Assembly (NCBI RefSeq): GCF_022605165.1
Contig: NC_063068.1
Coordinates: 5,952,001-6,016,000, forward strand
Length of the DNA: 64,000 nt
Source of the DNA: Purpureocillium takamizusanense
Lineage: Eukaryota > Ascomycota > Sordariomycetes > Hypocreales > Ophiocordycipitaceae
Reading direction: 5' to 3'
Positions 49,334 through 61,446 of this stretch are shown piece after piece (the first letter of the stretch is position 1; each line of letters begins with the position of its first letter). A program made the translations under genes and the position numbers. Under the pieces are notes generated by a model that worked only from the letters and a program-made list of their open reading frames with translations, searched no databases and was not told where the DNA came from.

Positions 49334-51205
49334 TCACGACGTGGTCGCCCCGGTCGCACCGTCCTCAGGCGTCCCAAGCTGCTTCTTCAACCCCGCCACC
49401 TCTTCCTCGAGCGACAAGACCTTGTCTGTCAGCGACTTGAACTTCTCTTCCATCGTCTGGATGTATGCCCAGACGCTCGGGTCGCTCTGCGCAAACATGT
49501 TGCCGCTATCGCCGCCGGCTTGCGCCCCGCCTGGTGCCCGTCCATGAGCATAACCCGCCGTATTCGGCGCCGAAAACCCCGGGTGCGACAGCCCCGGGAG
49601 CTTAGGCCGAGGTTGCCCGCTGTGCGGAGATTGGAGCTCTGACGCCCGCCTTCCCGCTCCCTGTTGTTGTTGCTGTTGCTGTTGCTGCTGAAACTGCTGC
49701 GTAAGGCTCGGAGAGCGTTGCCGTCCGATGCTGGACGCTTCGTGTCCTGGTACGCCGGGGCTCAGCGGCTTGGGACTTTCCGTCATGCCGGACTGGGAAT
49801 ACATGCCTGAGTTTCCCGCCGCCACGGGGACGGATGAGACGCTCGTGTTGGCGGTATGACTGCTTGCCATGCTATTTGGGATGCTCGAGGTGCTGTTGGT
49901 CGCCGTGCCTGTCGCCTGGCTCAACCCCAGGTTAGGAGGATATAAACCGCCAGGTGCTTGTGGCCGCGGTCCGGCAGGCGGATACGTGCGTGCGTGCGCG
50001 CCGTATCCATCGCCGGATCCAGAAGGCTGAGTTCCCATACTGGGCAGGCTCTGTCTCCGCAACTCTTCGTCGTCTACGTTGTCGTAAGCCATACTTGACA
50101 GCGCAGACTCGTCACCTTCGCCCATGCCCCCGTCCAGCTCGTCGCCGTCGGCAAAGCTGCCCATGCTAGCTCGCCTTCCCGCACAACCGCCAGCGCCCTT
50201 GCTGTGTCGCGCCAGGGCATCTCCTCTGGCGAACTTGCGGTCGCACTTGGGGCACACGTGCGGTTTCTCGCCCGTGTGCAGCTTCCCATGCCTTTTGAGG
50301 TCATGGAGTCGCCGGAAGCGCATCTGACAGTCTGTGCAGACGTACGGCTTCTCCTGACTGTGTGTCAACAAGTGGCTTTTGAGGTTGTGGTGGCGCGTAA
50401 ACTCGGTGTTGCAATAGGGGCACCTGTGCTTCTTGCCCGTCCCGGAATTCGGGGAGCCCTGCGCCTGCGAAGGCATGGGAAAGCTCATTCCCCGCGCAAC
50501 CTGCTCTGACACGGCACCCGATGCCTGTAATGATCCTGGATATGACAGGGACCCCGGCTGCTGCGGCCGCTCATCCTGCCCAGCCACCTGCTGCTCCGAC
50601 AGCTGGTCCCCCTTGTGACTGTCGACTTCCATAGGCGTGGGACTCTCAGTAACAGGCACAGCGCCCAGACTAGTCGCGCTCTGCGGGCTCGTTTCGCCAT
50701 TGCCATCGGGGCGGTGGGCATCTCCAGTAGGTATTGATAGTGCTGTGACGGCTTTGACGGCCGGCTCCATGTTGGCTGTTGGCGCGATTTGTGGCGCGTC
50801 CGCCGGGCGGCTTATGGCTTGCGTCGCGCCCGACATGAGCGATTCGAGGGCGCCGTGACTCGGGTTGGGGCTGGTTGGTCCAGGAGCAGCAGCGCGCTCC
50901 TCGTTGCGCTGTCGGCGCTCGTCCTCGAGTGCTGCGGCTCCCGTTAGGGGTGGCGGGGAGGCTCTGGCCGCTGCGAGGGCAAGGCGAGCAGACTTGGCAG
51001 GCGATGCAAAGATGCCAGAGCTATGCGCAGTCGGCGAGCGCGGCGAAAGGGTGTCGGATTCGCGCTGTCGCTTGGGCGGCCTTGCGACAGGGTCCGCGAT
51101 TGAGTCTGCGACGACCGCAGAATCGGGTGGAGGGGGTGATGATGGTGTCGAGCGAGAGGAAGGACGTGCTTCAGCTGCAAGGACACCGGCGCCGTTAGAT
51201 GCCAT
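49334..51205 (-). CDS. C2H2 zinc-finger transcription factor
   Basis: This is a single exon of 623 aa. I took the ATG at 51205 because the longer frame begins at TTG. Three adjacent C2H2 fingers lie at about residues 262-338: HRCPYCNTEFTRHHNLKSH, then YVCTDCQMRFRRLHDLKRH, then HVCPKCDRKFARGDALARH followed by GAGGCAGRRAS. A basic cluster (PPKRQRE) near 43-49 may be a nuclear signal. The C-terminal half is Ser/Gln/Pro-rich, with a polyglutamine stretch (CAG/CAA mixture near 49660-49695). It ends in a short helix (SLTDKVLSLEEEVAGLKKQL) that could form a coiled-coil dimer. The finger spacing resembles a widespread filamentous-fungal group that includes ZfpA of Aspergillus. I am not certain of orthology, so I give no symbol. 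Target genes cannot be inferred. Confidence 0.82.
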   Translation of the reverse strand: MASNGAGVLAAEARPSSRSTPSSPPPPDSAVVADSIADPVARPPKRQRESDTLSPRSPTAHSSGIFASPAKSARLALAAARASPPPLTGAAALEDERRQRNEERAAAPGPTSPNPSHGALESLMSGATQAISRPADAPQIAPTANMEPAVKAVTALSIPTGDAHRPDGNGETSPQSATSLGAVPVTESPTPMEVDSHKGDQLSEQQVAGQDERPQQPGSLSYPGSLQASGAVSEQVARGMSFPMPSQAQGSPNSGTGKKHRCPYCNTEFTRHHNLKSHLLTHSQEKPYVCTDCQMRFRRLHDLKRHGKLHTGEKPHVCPKCDRKFARGDALARHSKGAGGCAGRRASMGSFADGDELDGGMGEGDESALSSMAYDNVDDEELRRQSLPSMGTQPSGSGDGYGAHARTYPPAGPRPQAPGGLYPPNLGLSQATGTATNSTSSIPNSMASSHTANTSVSSVPVAAGNSGMYSQSGMTESPKPLSPGVPGHEASSIGRQRSPSLTQQFQQQQQQQQQQGAGRRASELQSPHSGQPRPKLPGLSHPGFSAPNTAGYAHGRAPGGAQAGGDSGNMFAQSDPSVWAYIQTMEEKFKSLTDKVLSLEEEVAGLKKQLGTPEDGATGATTS

Positions 51206-51808
51206 AGGCGGATGGTAGGGCAGCAATGTGATGTTTGGTCAAAGGAGCGTTCGTCAACAACAGTCGTCGTCGCAGTTGAAGGAGAGCTCGGTCAAGGGCG
51301 CATGGCCAGACGGACGGATGTTGTCGGTGTGGCTGGAGAGAGTGGCGAGAGCTGTCGCCGCTATCTGGTTCGGGTCCAGTCTCGTGCGTGAGAGAGAGTG
51401 TGTGTTTTTTTCGGCAGCGGGCGCGCAAGCTTTTTGGAAGGGGGGGTTCCAAATGCGTTGAGGCGAGCGCGCGAGAGGTGTGGCGTAAAAGTCGGCCGGC
51501 GCGACGGCCGCTGACATTAATTGGGGCTTGCCCAAACTGCACTCAAAAGGCAAACTGGCCGACTGATTGGCACGAGTCACGGTGGTGATGGGCACGACGG
51601 TGCACACAATGAGAAGGGATGAACGACGGGGGATGATGAGAAGAGGAGAGGGAGACGGAGAGTAAGAGTGAGAGTGACGAGCGAGGAGGGATGATTGTGA
51701 CGCAGTGCTTGGAGGACCGAACGAGCTTGCCTGAGAGGTGGGCATGGGGAGGAACTGGGCTGGCTGAGCAGGATCGGGTGTGCTGCGCTGTGCTCCAGGG
51801 CTATCCGT

Positions 51809-51813
<5 letters not shown>

Positions 51814-51839
<26 letters not shown>
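51814..51839. repeat. (GCT)n trinucleotide tract
   Basis: About eight and a half GCT units lie 600 bp upstream of the C2H2 gene start, probably in its leader or promoter. Confidence 0.9.
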
Positions 51840-52100
51840 TCGCTGCAGCGGGTTCACTTGAGGGAGGTACCCATACTTCGTCGGCGTCGCAGCGAGCCAC
51901 CGCCCGACCACCCGGGGGGGGGCACGGCCAGAGACGGGTGGGATGTGTGCCAGGATGGAACAGCAGGCCGAACTCTAGTACCTACGGTAGGTACCCGTAA
52001 CCTCTCCTGGGCTCGGCCTGCGTCCAATGCCGTGACCACAGTGGCGGCGGCCTAATCGATTTCTATTGGGTGGTCGGCCATCAGGTCCAGCACTCTGCGG

Positions 52101-52135
52101 CTGGGGCTGGGGCTGGGGCTGGGGCTGGGGCTGGG
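52101..52135. repeat. (CTGGGG)n array with G-quadruplex potential
   Basis: Five full CTGGGG units and a partial sixth give six G-runs of three to four bases separated by CT. This matches the usual pattern for an intramolecular G-quadruplex. It lies 0.9 kb upstream of the C2H2 gene, with the G-rich strand on the plus strand. Confidence 0.9.
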
Positions 52136-55100
52136 TCGAGCAAACCAGCACAGTCATCAGTCGTGCTCGCACAGCAAGTACAGGGACTTGGCCTGACGGG
52201 AGCAACGGAGCGGCCTCGCGCGCTCATGTACAACGCCAGTACAGGCTGGCTTGTCTGTCGCCCATCACCACGAGGTTCACAATGGGAAGACGCCGTCTAC
52301 CACCAGGCATGTTAACCCAGTTCCGCGGCGCCAGCCGGTAGCCGAGCATGCACGAGATGCCGGCGCTGCGGCCCTCGTAAGGTTCCTCGTCTGAACCTGG
52401 AAGGCCGCGGCGCAGCGGGTGGAGGCGCCGTTCACAGAGGCCTTGGCCAAGGACTTGGAGTGGGACGACACACCCGGCGTCAGTGAACTGAGTCGTGGCG
52501 CGGCCAGGGCGGACAAAAAAGAGCACCAAGGAAAGCGACGAGGTATCGCTACCTGCCCGATGGAGGAGGGAGGTCGATGCCCGTCTCAGGCAGTGGCGGT
52601 GGTGGTGGTGGCGGACGGTGGGCCCCCCCAACCATTCCTGGCCGTGAGTGTGTGTGTGGAGGCCAGCCACCTCACCAGGCTCCAGTTGCGCCAGCCCGTT
52701 TCCGCCTCAGGGAACCCATGTGTGGCTGCCCGCGAGGCGCAAGAAACAGGTTCCCGCCGCCGCGTGCACACCCGTCCTTGCAGGTTTGACGCGCGAACCC
52801 GAGGTGAATCGAGGTCATCGGCCAGTCTGCCTGGACCCAGAGCGAGACGACGGATACGAACTGCACGTCATGACAGGTCTGCCGCCTCGATCCCCCCTTC
52901 ATCGAGTTCACGTTGATGACGAGTTCGGGCTCGTCCAGCGGCGGTGGAGTCGTCCAAGACCTGCTCGCGCCTGGCCTGGCTCGGGTGCGAACGTCGTCGG
53001 GCGAATAGAGACATCCATCTCCGTCGTCAGCGCTCACTCACTGATCTCAGATAGCCCGCCCGTCAGAAGCAGGAAATGTGGCCAAGCATGTTCCGTATCG
53101 GGTCCGTATTGGACGGAGTGCTGCTAACCTGTTCGCCAACATGTGGGCGGAACCACCGACCTGCCGAGCCTAGGTAGCTTGCTTTCTCGTCGAGATGGGC
53201 AAGTTACCTAGGCCGTCGACCACGCCAGACAAGCGACCAAGCACTTTTGCCTGTGGCGGAGCCCGTTGCTGTGGCTAAGAACTTTCAAACTGCTAGGCTT
53301 AGCCGCCTTCAGCTGACGTTGACAGCCGTATCGGTAAAGGTTGCGGCCAACAAGGCACGTCTCCCCACGGTAGATACTCCACAAGCACGAGGTTACTAGG
53401 CAGCTCGATCCCACATCTGGTAGCGACGAATCCGCCTGCTACGATTCAGGTAACCGATAACTACCGTGTCGATGAAGTTGTAGGACTGCACAAGGCGGTT
53501 CAAGAATTGCTGGAAAGCTTGGCCAACTGCTGTAAATTGTACTGCGCGGTGCTCATGGCCGGGGAGATCACACTGGACATGGGGCGCGTTGCTCCGTGCA
53601 CAGAACGCCATTGCCCAGCATGCCCAGCAGTGCGGTGACGCCGTGGCTGATGCAATCCCATCGTGGCACTCTCGGTATATATATGGCCAAGCGCAATGCA
53701 CACGGTCTGGCGCTTCGTGGTGGGTGGCCCAGATAACCGCATATATTCCCGGCATGGATGTGAGAAACATGCCGCTGTTCTGAAAAATGTGATGCGTATG
53801 GGTTAGAGGCGCCTGTGGGCGAAGTTGGGAGATGCACCAGCCAGGAACGTCGCGACAGTTCGGAAACTGGAGGAGGGAAGGAGGCTGGGAGTACAGTACA
53901 TAGGGAAGGAGACAACAGGGGCCGTGAGCGTCCTTCCCTTTTTTTGCTTCTTCGTCTTCTCCCCTCGATGCTCGTAGTGGCTTCGCCTGGCTGGTCCTCC
54001 CCTTCGTCCTCATCCTATATATTACGAATCCTGTAGGTACAACTCCATCATCATCATCGGCCTCACCAGATCGGCTCTCGTGGTTACCTACATTTGCCGA
54101 CCAGCCTGTGGCCTCGCTGCTCCGCAGCCCGCGGTTCGGACCCTGGTATCGGGCGTGTGCAGATAGGCGGTGCCAGCCACAGGGGGCCCGTCACCGAAGC
54201 AGGCTTGGGGAACCGTTGCTCGATGTGAGGCGACAGGACAGCTTGGACAGCTGCAGCGCAGCGCATCGGCTGGGGCTGCGTGGAGCGTGTTGGATATTAG
54301 CAGATCGCGGGCCCGGCTTCCTTGTTCTTTGCCGGTCTTTGGTCTGCTGGCTCCTTTGTTTTTTGCTTGCCCGCTGGCTTGCTGGATTGCTCGGTCGCTC
54401 GTCCGCTCCGCTCCGTCGTCCGCCATCGGTGATGACGTCTGCGTTCGTTTGCCCCTGATGAGCGGGGGTAGAAGGCCGCGATGGAATGGAACTTTGTTTC
54501 CCCACGGTTGGTCCCGAATGGTTGGTGCTACAAGCAGTAGGCAACTGAAGACCCTCGAGCTTTCTTCACCTACGAGCACCCCGTCTCTGATGAAATGGGT
54601 AGCCCGTTGCCCAGGGTTAGAGCCAGCCAGTGACAGAACGACTTGGGATCGGCACGGGAGCGCTCGAGCCCGGACGTTCGAAGACAGAGATCGCCATCGA
54701 ACCAATCCCGCCTCCTCTGCCGATGACGGTGACGTCTGCAACGCTCCGTACGACAACATGCCACCCGACGTAGTGCCACGCTTCTCAGACCCTGGGAGAC
54801 CTGAGCACTGCAAGCACTCAATATTGAACAGTTTGTGCAAGGTACAGAGCGCTGCTGGATGACTCCCGCAAATCGATCTCGGCGCCGGTAAATACTCCAC
54901 GTTGGCCGAAGTCGTTTGGATCCCAAAAGCTCTCGTTGATATCAACAAACTGCGCGGTGTCTGCATCGCTCCTTCCAGGGCCCTTTCGTCATTGAGATTC
55001 ATGGACGGGTCGGGTGCCCTCCCGTCTGGTCGCCGATGGTGGTCCCCGCAAATGCCACCGATGACTTAGTCTTCGTGCGAATCCGCTCCTTCGTACTACG

Positions 55101-56401
55101 GAATAGTCCCCCGGCAAACGGTTCGTACACTCTGTTTCAAGAAATGGCCCCCAGCATCGAGCTTGTTCCCTGGTCCTGCCCCGGTGATGCTGACGGTCAG
55201 GGAGCCACATCTGAGCCACTCCGAGACGTCATCTCATTCCCCAACCACCCGCCCGCCGCCTCGAAGGCCCGCCCCGGCCCGTGTTCCAAGTCAGCCCATT
55301 GTCGTGGGAAGATTTGTGTTTTGTCACCGTCCGCTGGGGCTTGCCCTCGCTTCCACGTTCGGGCATTTTCCCGATTCGCGCCCCCTGGCTCACCACACCG
55401 TCTGTGGCGCATCACATCGGGCTGTTGATGAGACTGGTATCTCTAGCACGGCGTCGGCTGCGACAGATCCAGTGCGTCTTTGCTTTTCGGGAGAGCAGTC
55501 GGCCAACAGGAGCCAATGGAGGCTTCAGCATCCCGTATCGCAGTCGGCCTTGCATGGATGCCACCCTGTGCGACTTGACAGGGCTGGACGGCATTGACGG
55601 ACTGAAGCGCCCGCTCGACTGGATGTGGTCTTGCTGGATGACACCGAGCTGGAGGGGAATGGCGCTCCTGTTCTCCCGAGCTGAGTTGAGCAGCCCGCAA
55701 GCGCCGTCCCAATTGGCGAATCAGCACGGACAACCGCGCACATCACTTTTGTTGATGACCCTTTTGCTGGCCGACATCGTTTCCGCCCGTATCTTCTTCA
55801 AGTGGTTCGGCGGTGGCTACGAAGTACCGTGACCAGTCAACCGCTGGTTCTGGCTCTCCGCTGCGTGCAAACCACTGGCTTCGGCCTTGGGTCGCGTGCT
55901 GACGCTCATAGCTAGCACTTTGGAGGCCAGTGTCTCCTGGACTCGTGGGATGGGTGTACTTCATACATCGGACGCATTTGTCTCTTAATTCTTCGTACTT
56001 TCCGGTGCAACCAATGGTCGTCACCTACATCCGCCCACTAGCTCGACACGTCGCATATGGGATTTCACCTGCTGTGCCTCGCCCATGTCTCCTTATACCG
56101 GCCACATTATGTGCATCGTGGTGAGATACCGAACGGATAAGATGAGCGCGTGTTGTTGAGCGAGGGGGAAGTTGCACACAGGAAGATGTTAGATTGGGCA
56201 ATGTTGGTCTACCACCGACTACAATGGACTGCTGCCAGACACTACTAGCATAAAAATTGATCACAGCCCCTTCAGTAGAACCCTCGACCGAAGACCATTG
56301 CCCAAATCTGCCTTGATGTATATTGTGGGAGCCGGCAATATGGATGGGCTGGGACGATGTAGGGTAGGCGTCTGTCAAACATCCCATAGACCAGTCTCGT
56401 T

Positions 56402-56415
56402 GGGGGGGGGGGGGG
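56402..56415. repeat. Poly-G run (14 bases)
   Basis: Fourteen consecutive G on the plus strand lie within the 8.2-kb intergenic block. Long homopolymers of this kind are also prone to sequencing error. Confidence 0.85.
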
Positions 56416-58622
56416 ACGGCGCTGCAGCCGGAACAGGAGAGACGATCATGTCATGGCCTCGAATCAAAAGTCAAAAGAGACCCAAAGGGCGACCATGCGC
56501 GCGTTCGCTGGGGTTTGAACCAGTATTGACAATTCTCCACGTCAAATCGCGGCGAAACACGCTCCTGACGTTAGGACACCGACGCGGGCGAACAATTCAG
56601 TAAACTGAGTCGTCGCGACCCCTTCCTGCAAGGTATGTTTCGAGAACAGCAGATAGCGTAGGGCTTAACCAGGCCCTGGACGGAGCACGTACGCACCGGC
56701 GTGTGAGCCTGCGAGGGTGCCCGGAGGACGATGCCGGCGCGGAGGGGCGGCACGGCGTTGCCGAGACTCACGAAAAGTTCGGCGCTGAAGGGCGGCGGCC
56801 GGGCCGGCCTTTCCAACGCCAAGAGAGGGGCGGCTACAGCGGAACGAGCGGTGCATGGTCTCGGGGCTCGGCGCGGGGAGGCACTGCAGAAGCACGGCCG
56901 TGTGGACATGCCACGGGCTGACTGGCCTAGCTATCACCCGATCGGGGGTGGGCGGGGAGGCAGATCCACGGTTCAAGAAGAAAGATTTGTTTTCTTTTTT
57001 TTTCTCCTCCTGTGACAAACAGTCTCTGGGGCGCCACCTGCCCACGCAACCGCGCACCTGGATTTATGGTGGCAGTCTTCCAAAGGGGGCTCCACCAGGT
57101 GAGGCAAACGAGGTCGGTGTTTCAGAATGGGAGACCTGGTGGTCGTGATTGGACGTCGAGCGGCCCCGAGTGTTCACAAACTTGCCAGGATTATATGTGG
57201 ATCCTGGGAGGCTTGTTGCACGGGGACAAGGGCACCCCTGCTCGGCCCATGTCGATGTTTATTACTGCTGCGCAAAGACTCTTTGCGGGTTGGGACCGGT
57301 AGGTGGTGCATGAGTCGAACCGACTGCGGGCCGCCACGAGGGAGAGAGGCTCGGCAGTCGAATGGAAAAGAAATGCCCATTTTGTCGGCGGACGCTGATG
57401 CCGTTGTAGGGCGCCGGCAATGGGCACGGCCGGGCGCGAGGAATTTTTTTTAAACTGCGCGTCAACAATTGAAGAGGAGCTGACGGTTCCAAACCGTTGG
57501 AGGAGGGTGATCTCGGTCCAGCCTCAACTTCCAGGCAACAAGGTTGATGGCCTCACATAGTAGGTACGTACTACGTACTACCTAGTAATATCGTTGGGTA
57601 CCCACTTCCTGCCCGCTTGGCGAACGGGCGGTGCAAGTTGAACGAGCATTCTGCCCGACGAGCCATGACACGCTGGCTGGGGGACCTAGACAAGCAGCGG
57701 GATGGGTTTCTATTCTTGCATTCGCTCACATCGGTGCATTTGACGGGGACTTTCTTCCCCTGTCGCGTCTGATGACCCTCGCCTTTGAGGGAACCTTGGG
57801 GAGACGGGCGCGAGCGCCAAGCGCCGTGCTCGTAATGCGTACCCGGGTTGTAGTATAGATATACGGAGTAGTAGGTGTACTGATATAATTGGCGTTCATC
57901 CGTTGTGGGTAACCGTCCAGAACAGGACTAGCGCCAGGAACCGCGCCAGGAACGCCCTGCAGCACCAGCAACAAACAACAGCAGATGGCGCCGCCCCCTT
58001 TTTGTTCCTGCTTCCCCCCGCCCGACCCGACTTCACCACGTCCATGTTGGCATCCACTCCGGACATGAGGGGGGACGGTAGGTAATTTTGTCTGTGCCGT
58101 TGCCATCTGCCAGTGTCCTCTTCCGTCTAAAAATGCCATCCTCCCCTTTTTCATGGAAGGGGGCAGGGGGCAGTGTGCTACAAGCCTGGAGCGGAGGACG
58201 CACCTAGGAAGCCCACGATGCCTTCTTATGCCAGCGTCGTGACGACTCGCCTGGCGCGAGGAATTTTGCGAGCACGCTTGGTCTGTGGCGGCGGCAGGAG
58301 CAGCATTGTAGCATTGTACATACGTGTGGCCGTACACTACCCATATACGTGCACGCACTTGCGACCTGCCGCGCGTTGGGTTGGTTTGCACTGTAGACAA
58401 AGCCAGTAGCAGCACGACACGCATCTCGCGAGGCCAAGTCAACAGCCGTCGGGCAAACTTGTCGGCGGGATTATGTAGAGGAGGAGGAGAGAGACTGGGA
58501 GACTCCCCGGGGTGGAGAGAAATGAGTCGTCGTCGTCGGCTGGCCGAAATGTCGATCGTCCTCTCTCTCGTCGACACGCGCACTCGTACGTAGCAGGGAA
58601 GAGCAGGGGAGGAGGGCAGGAT

Positions 58623-58646
58623 GGCAGGGCAGGGCAGGGCAGGGCA
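58623..58646. repeat. (GGCAG)n pentanucleotide tract
   Basis: Four to five GGCAG units lie upstream of the SUN-family gene. Confidence 0.85.
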
Positions 58647-59414
58647 TGCAGTGCTTGCTCGTCCTAGGTAGGAAGTACCTTCCTTTACCTCGGGTACATA
58701 ACACCAGGCTAGTCGGTACGCGCGCCCGCGCCTGTCGCCTCCCATGCCAGTCAGGTACACCAATGGCGATTGGCACGTAGCGCTGGCGCTCATACCGTGT
58801 CAGAAGTTCAGGTGACAACAATCGTCACGCCCGGACACTGGCTGGACGGACGGCTAATTTCCCACGGCAGCCCGTGGGCGCAGCGGCAACACCAGGCGGG
58901 CCGGCCACAGGCCTTCTCATCTCCTCCTTTTGGCTCCTCCCTCCCCTTCCTCCTCCCCTTCTGCCTCCTCGAGCCTACTGCCCTCGTTTCTCACCTCCCT
59001 TCCCCAGCGGTGTGTCGGTTTCCAACAGAGAGTTTTTGCTCTCTATCACACTCCTTTGTCCCCGGTCCATCGCTCCATCACGCTCATTTGCCTCAAGGCT
59101 ACGCAACATCATCAACAGCAATAACAACAACATCAACATACCTATCGTATCGCATTGACTTCGGCTCAACAACACGCGGGTACGTTCTCTCCCCGTCCGG
59201 CCCGGCTCGACGATCGATGCTCGGACCGTGGTTGCGACGAGCCCCCTCCCCAGCGGCTTCATCCCGGGTTTGCTGGGCATACCTCGATCGCCGCTGTTCA
59301 CGTACTGTCGACTACCGCGACGCGCAAACTCGTTCTGCTCGCCATAAAGATCTAATTGCTCCGACCGGCCCGCTGATCCTGTCCATCTATATAGCATAGC
59401 AGACACCGATCGCA

Positions 59415-60767
59415 ATGAAGAACCTTCTCGGCTATACCCTCGCGGCCTCGCTGGCCGCGAGCGCCACGGCGAATTCGCACCACCACCTCCACCGCCACGC
59501 CAGGAGGCACGGAAGCAAGGTTGTCGACAAGCGTGCCCCCGACCAGGTGACCGTCGTAGTCGTCGCTGCCACGACCGCCTACGAGATGGCCGGAAAGCCG
59601 TACGAAGCGTCCAAGGCCCAACAGTGCATCGATCGCGGAGACTGCGTTGTCGTCGGCGAGACGACGCCGACTTGGACGCCGCCGCCGCCGCCACCGCCGC
59701 CCAAGCCCACGACCACGTCCAAGGCACCTGCTCAGTTCATTGAGAAGCCGAGCACGACGTCTTCGCCGCCGCCACCGCCCCCCAAGACGACGTCCCAGGC
59801 CCCGCCTCCCCCCCCTGCGCCCTCGCAGGCTAAGCCAGCCAAGTCGAGCAACTCCAACAGTGGAGGATTTGGTGTAGACCGAGAATTTCCAAGCGGCGAG
59901 ATCGAGTGCTCCAAGTTCCCCTCGGACTATGGCGCTGTGCCTATCGATTGGCTCAACCAGGGCGGCTGGTCCAGTCTGCAGGGTGTCCCAGACTTCAGCT
60001 TTGGAGCGAAGCTCATCAGCAAGATCATTGGCGGTACTAGTGGCTCGACCTGCATCACAGGTTACTTTTGCTCGTATGCCTGCCCTCCCGGCTACCAGAA
60101 GGCCCACTGGCCTGAAGCCCAGGGTTCCACTGGCCAGTCCGTCGGTGGCCTCTACTGCAACGACAAGGGTTATCTTGAGCTTACGCGGAAGGGCTATTCG
60201 ACTTTGTGCATGAAGGGCGCTGGAGGTGTGAGTATTCAGAATGACCTCGATGAGGTCGTTGCCACGTGTCGCACCGATTATCCCGGAAGCGAGGCAATGG
60301 TCATCCCCGCCATTGCTCAACCAGGCGGCACGGTCGAAATCACGAACCCCAAGCAGGACGATTACTATGTCTGGCAAGGCAAGACGACTTCCGCTCAGTA
60401 CTACATTAACCCCAAGGGCCTCGGTGAGAAGGATGCTTGCGTCTGGACTAGCAGTGTGGCGCCTAAGTCGGCTGGTAACTGGGCCTCTCTCAACCTGGGT
60501 GTCGGCCAGGCCGCGGATGGCAACACGTACATTGGCCTCTTCCGAAACGAACCTACGAGCGATGCCAAGCTGGACTTTAATGTTGAGATCATTGGCGATG
60601 TCACAACGAAATGCTCATACAAGAACGGCCAATTCTCCAATGGTGGGAAGGGCTGCACCGTAAGAGAACCCTTTTGCTTTATCCTGTCGCTCACCAGACC
60701 TCGTATTCTGATATGCTTCTAGGCCACTGTAGCGCCTGGCGGCAAGGCCATTGTTCGATACTTTTGA
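59415..60767 (+). CDS. SUN-family secreted cell-wall protein (GH132 type)
   Basis: Exon 1 is 59415-60659 and exon 2 is 60723-60767, giving 429 aa. The 63-nt intron (GTAAGA donor, CTTCTAG acceptor) adds the last 14 residues, ending in IVRYF. The N-terminus is a signal peptide (about 1-19), followed by a His/Arg-rich propeptide and a Lys-Arg pair (VVDKR) that looks like a Kex2 site. Next come a Thr/Pro-rich region with long proline runs and the SUN domain. That domain has its cysteine pattern around STCITGYFCSYACPPGYQ and is followed by YCNDKGYLELTRKGY. Yeast relatives (Sim1, Sun4, Uth1, Nca3) act in wall remodelling and cell separation. A. fumigatus Sun1 has beta-1,3-glucan-modifying activity. 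I cannot assign a specific paralogue. The gene is convergent with hos2. Confidence 0.92.
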
Positions 60768-61446
60768 GAGTCGGCTGTAAACCTGGACTAGCATCGCTTT
60801 GGATCTTCATGTGCATATTCTTCTCAGCAGAGTATCCAGTGGTGCCGCCGATGACATCAAGAGTGCCTGTGCGGAGGTTGAGATGCCACGAGCCCCTGGA
60901 GTTATATTTTGATACTGCAACAGGGTGATAGGGGGCTACGAGGGAACACGTTGGGCGGAGAGATGTTGCGAACCAGCAACGCTTCGACGCTGGCTCTCGT
61001 CTCGCCTCGGCGCTGGCCCGGCTTGTTCTTGGGACCTCGCCCCTTATCGGTGCCGATGCCTCGCGGCTTCAATTTCATGTCTTTTTTTTTGTTAACTTTA
61101 CAATGTTTCGCTCGCAGTTAAGTCATTGGTTTTGGGTTAAAGTAGCGCGTATCGTTGCAGTTCCATGATGACCCGTGACCGCTTGACTGCGACGTTGAGG
61201 AAACAAGGTGACACACCATATATGCGCCGAAGCCGTTTCCCATCATAATCAAACCTGCGTGCGGACCGCCACGCCTCTGGAATCGCCGCTGGTCGCGGTC
61301 TGTATTTGGCGACGTTCTATCCAAAGTCGAGTATACAACACCTATGGGTATCTACCGTACACTCTGGCGGAGCTCGTGCACATTGGTGAGCAAATACACT
61401 CCTTGAGACCATCGTCCTCTGCGCCTTGCTCATACAACAAAGGCCC
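60768..61446. other. Convergent 3' region between SUN gene and hos2
   Basis: This 0.68 kb should hold both 3' untranslated regions. It contains T-rich stretches (61081-61090) and no recognisable gene. Confidence 0.6.

Larger units (their letters stand above)
51206..59414. promoter_or_regulatory. 8.2-kb divergent intergenic region between the C2H2 factor and SUN gene
   Basis: The flanking genes read outward, so both promoters lie in this block. I find no gene with family signatures in it. Frames of about 180-300 codons (for example 54088-55002 minus, 55281-55832 plus) have no motifs and are mirrored by frames on the opposite strand. Next to the SUN gene, a GTACGT donor near 59178 and a TATATAG acceptor near 59394 suggest a leader intron. 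Contents also include the G-rich hexanucleotide array at 52101-52135, G14 at 56402-56415, and inverted repeats built from TACCT/AGGTA at 51978-51994 and 57560-57583. Confidence 0.5.

Noticed and set aside
54088..55002. Minus-strand frame of 304 codons in the 8.2-kb block
   Set aside because: It has no family signature and a similar frame exists on the opposite strand over the same bases. It probably arose by chance.
56500..56600. tRNA-like sequence on the minus strand with GGTTCAAACC and complementary ends
   Set aside because: The B-box-like string and a seven-base end pairing are present, but the T stem does not pair correctly and no normal D or anticodon arm can be drawn.
59352..60377. Minus-strand frame of 341 codons opposite the SUN gene
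   Set aside because: It is the antisense shadow of a clearly recognisable secreted protein gene.
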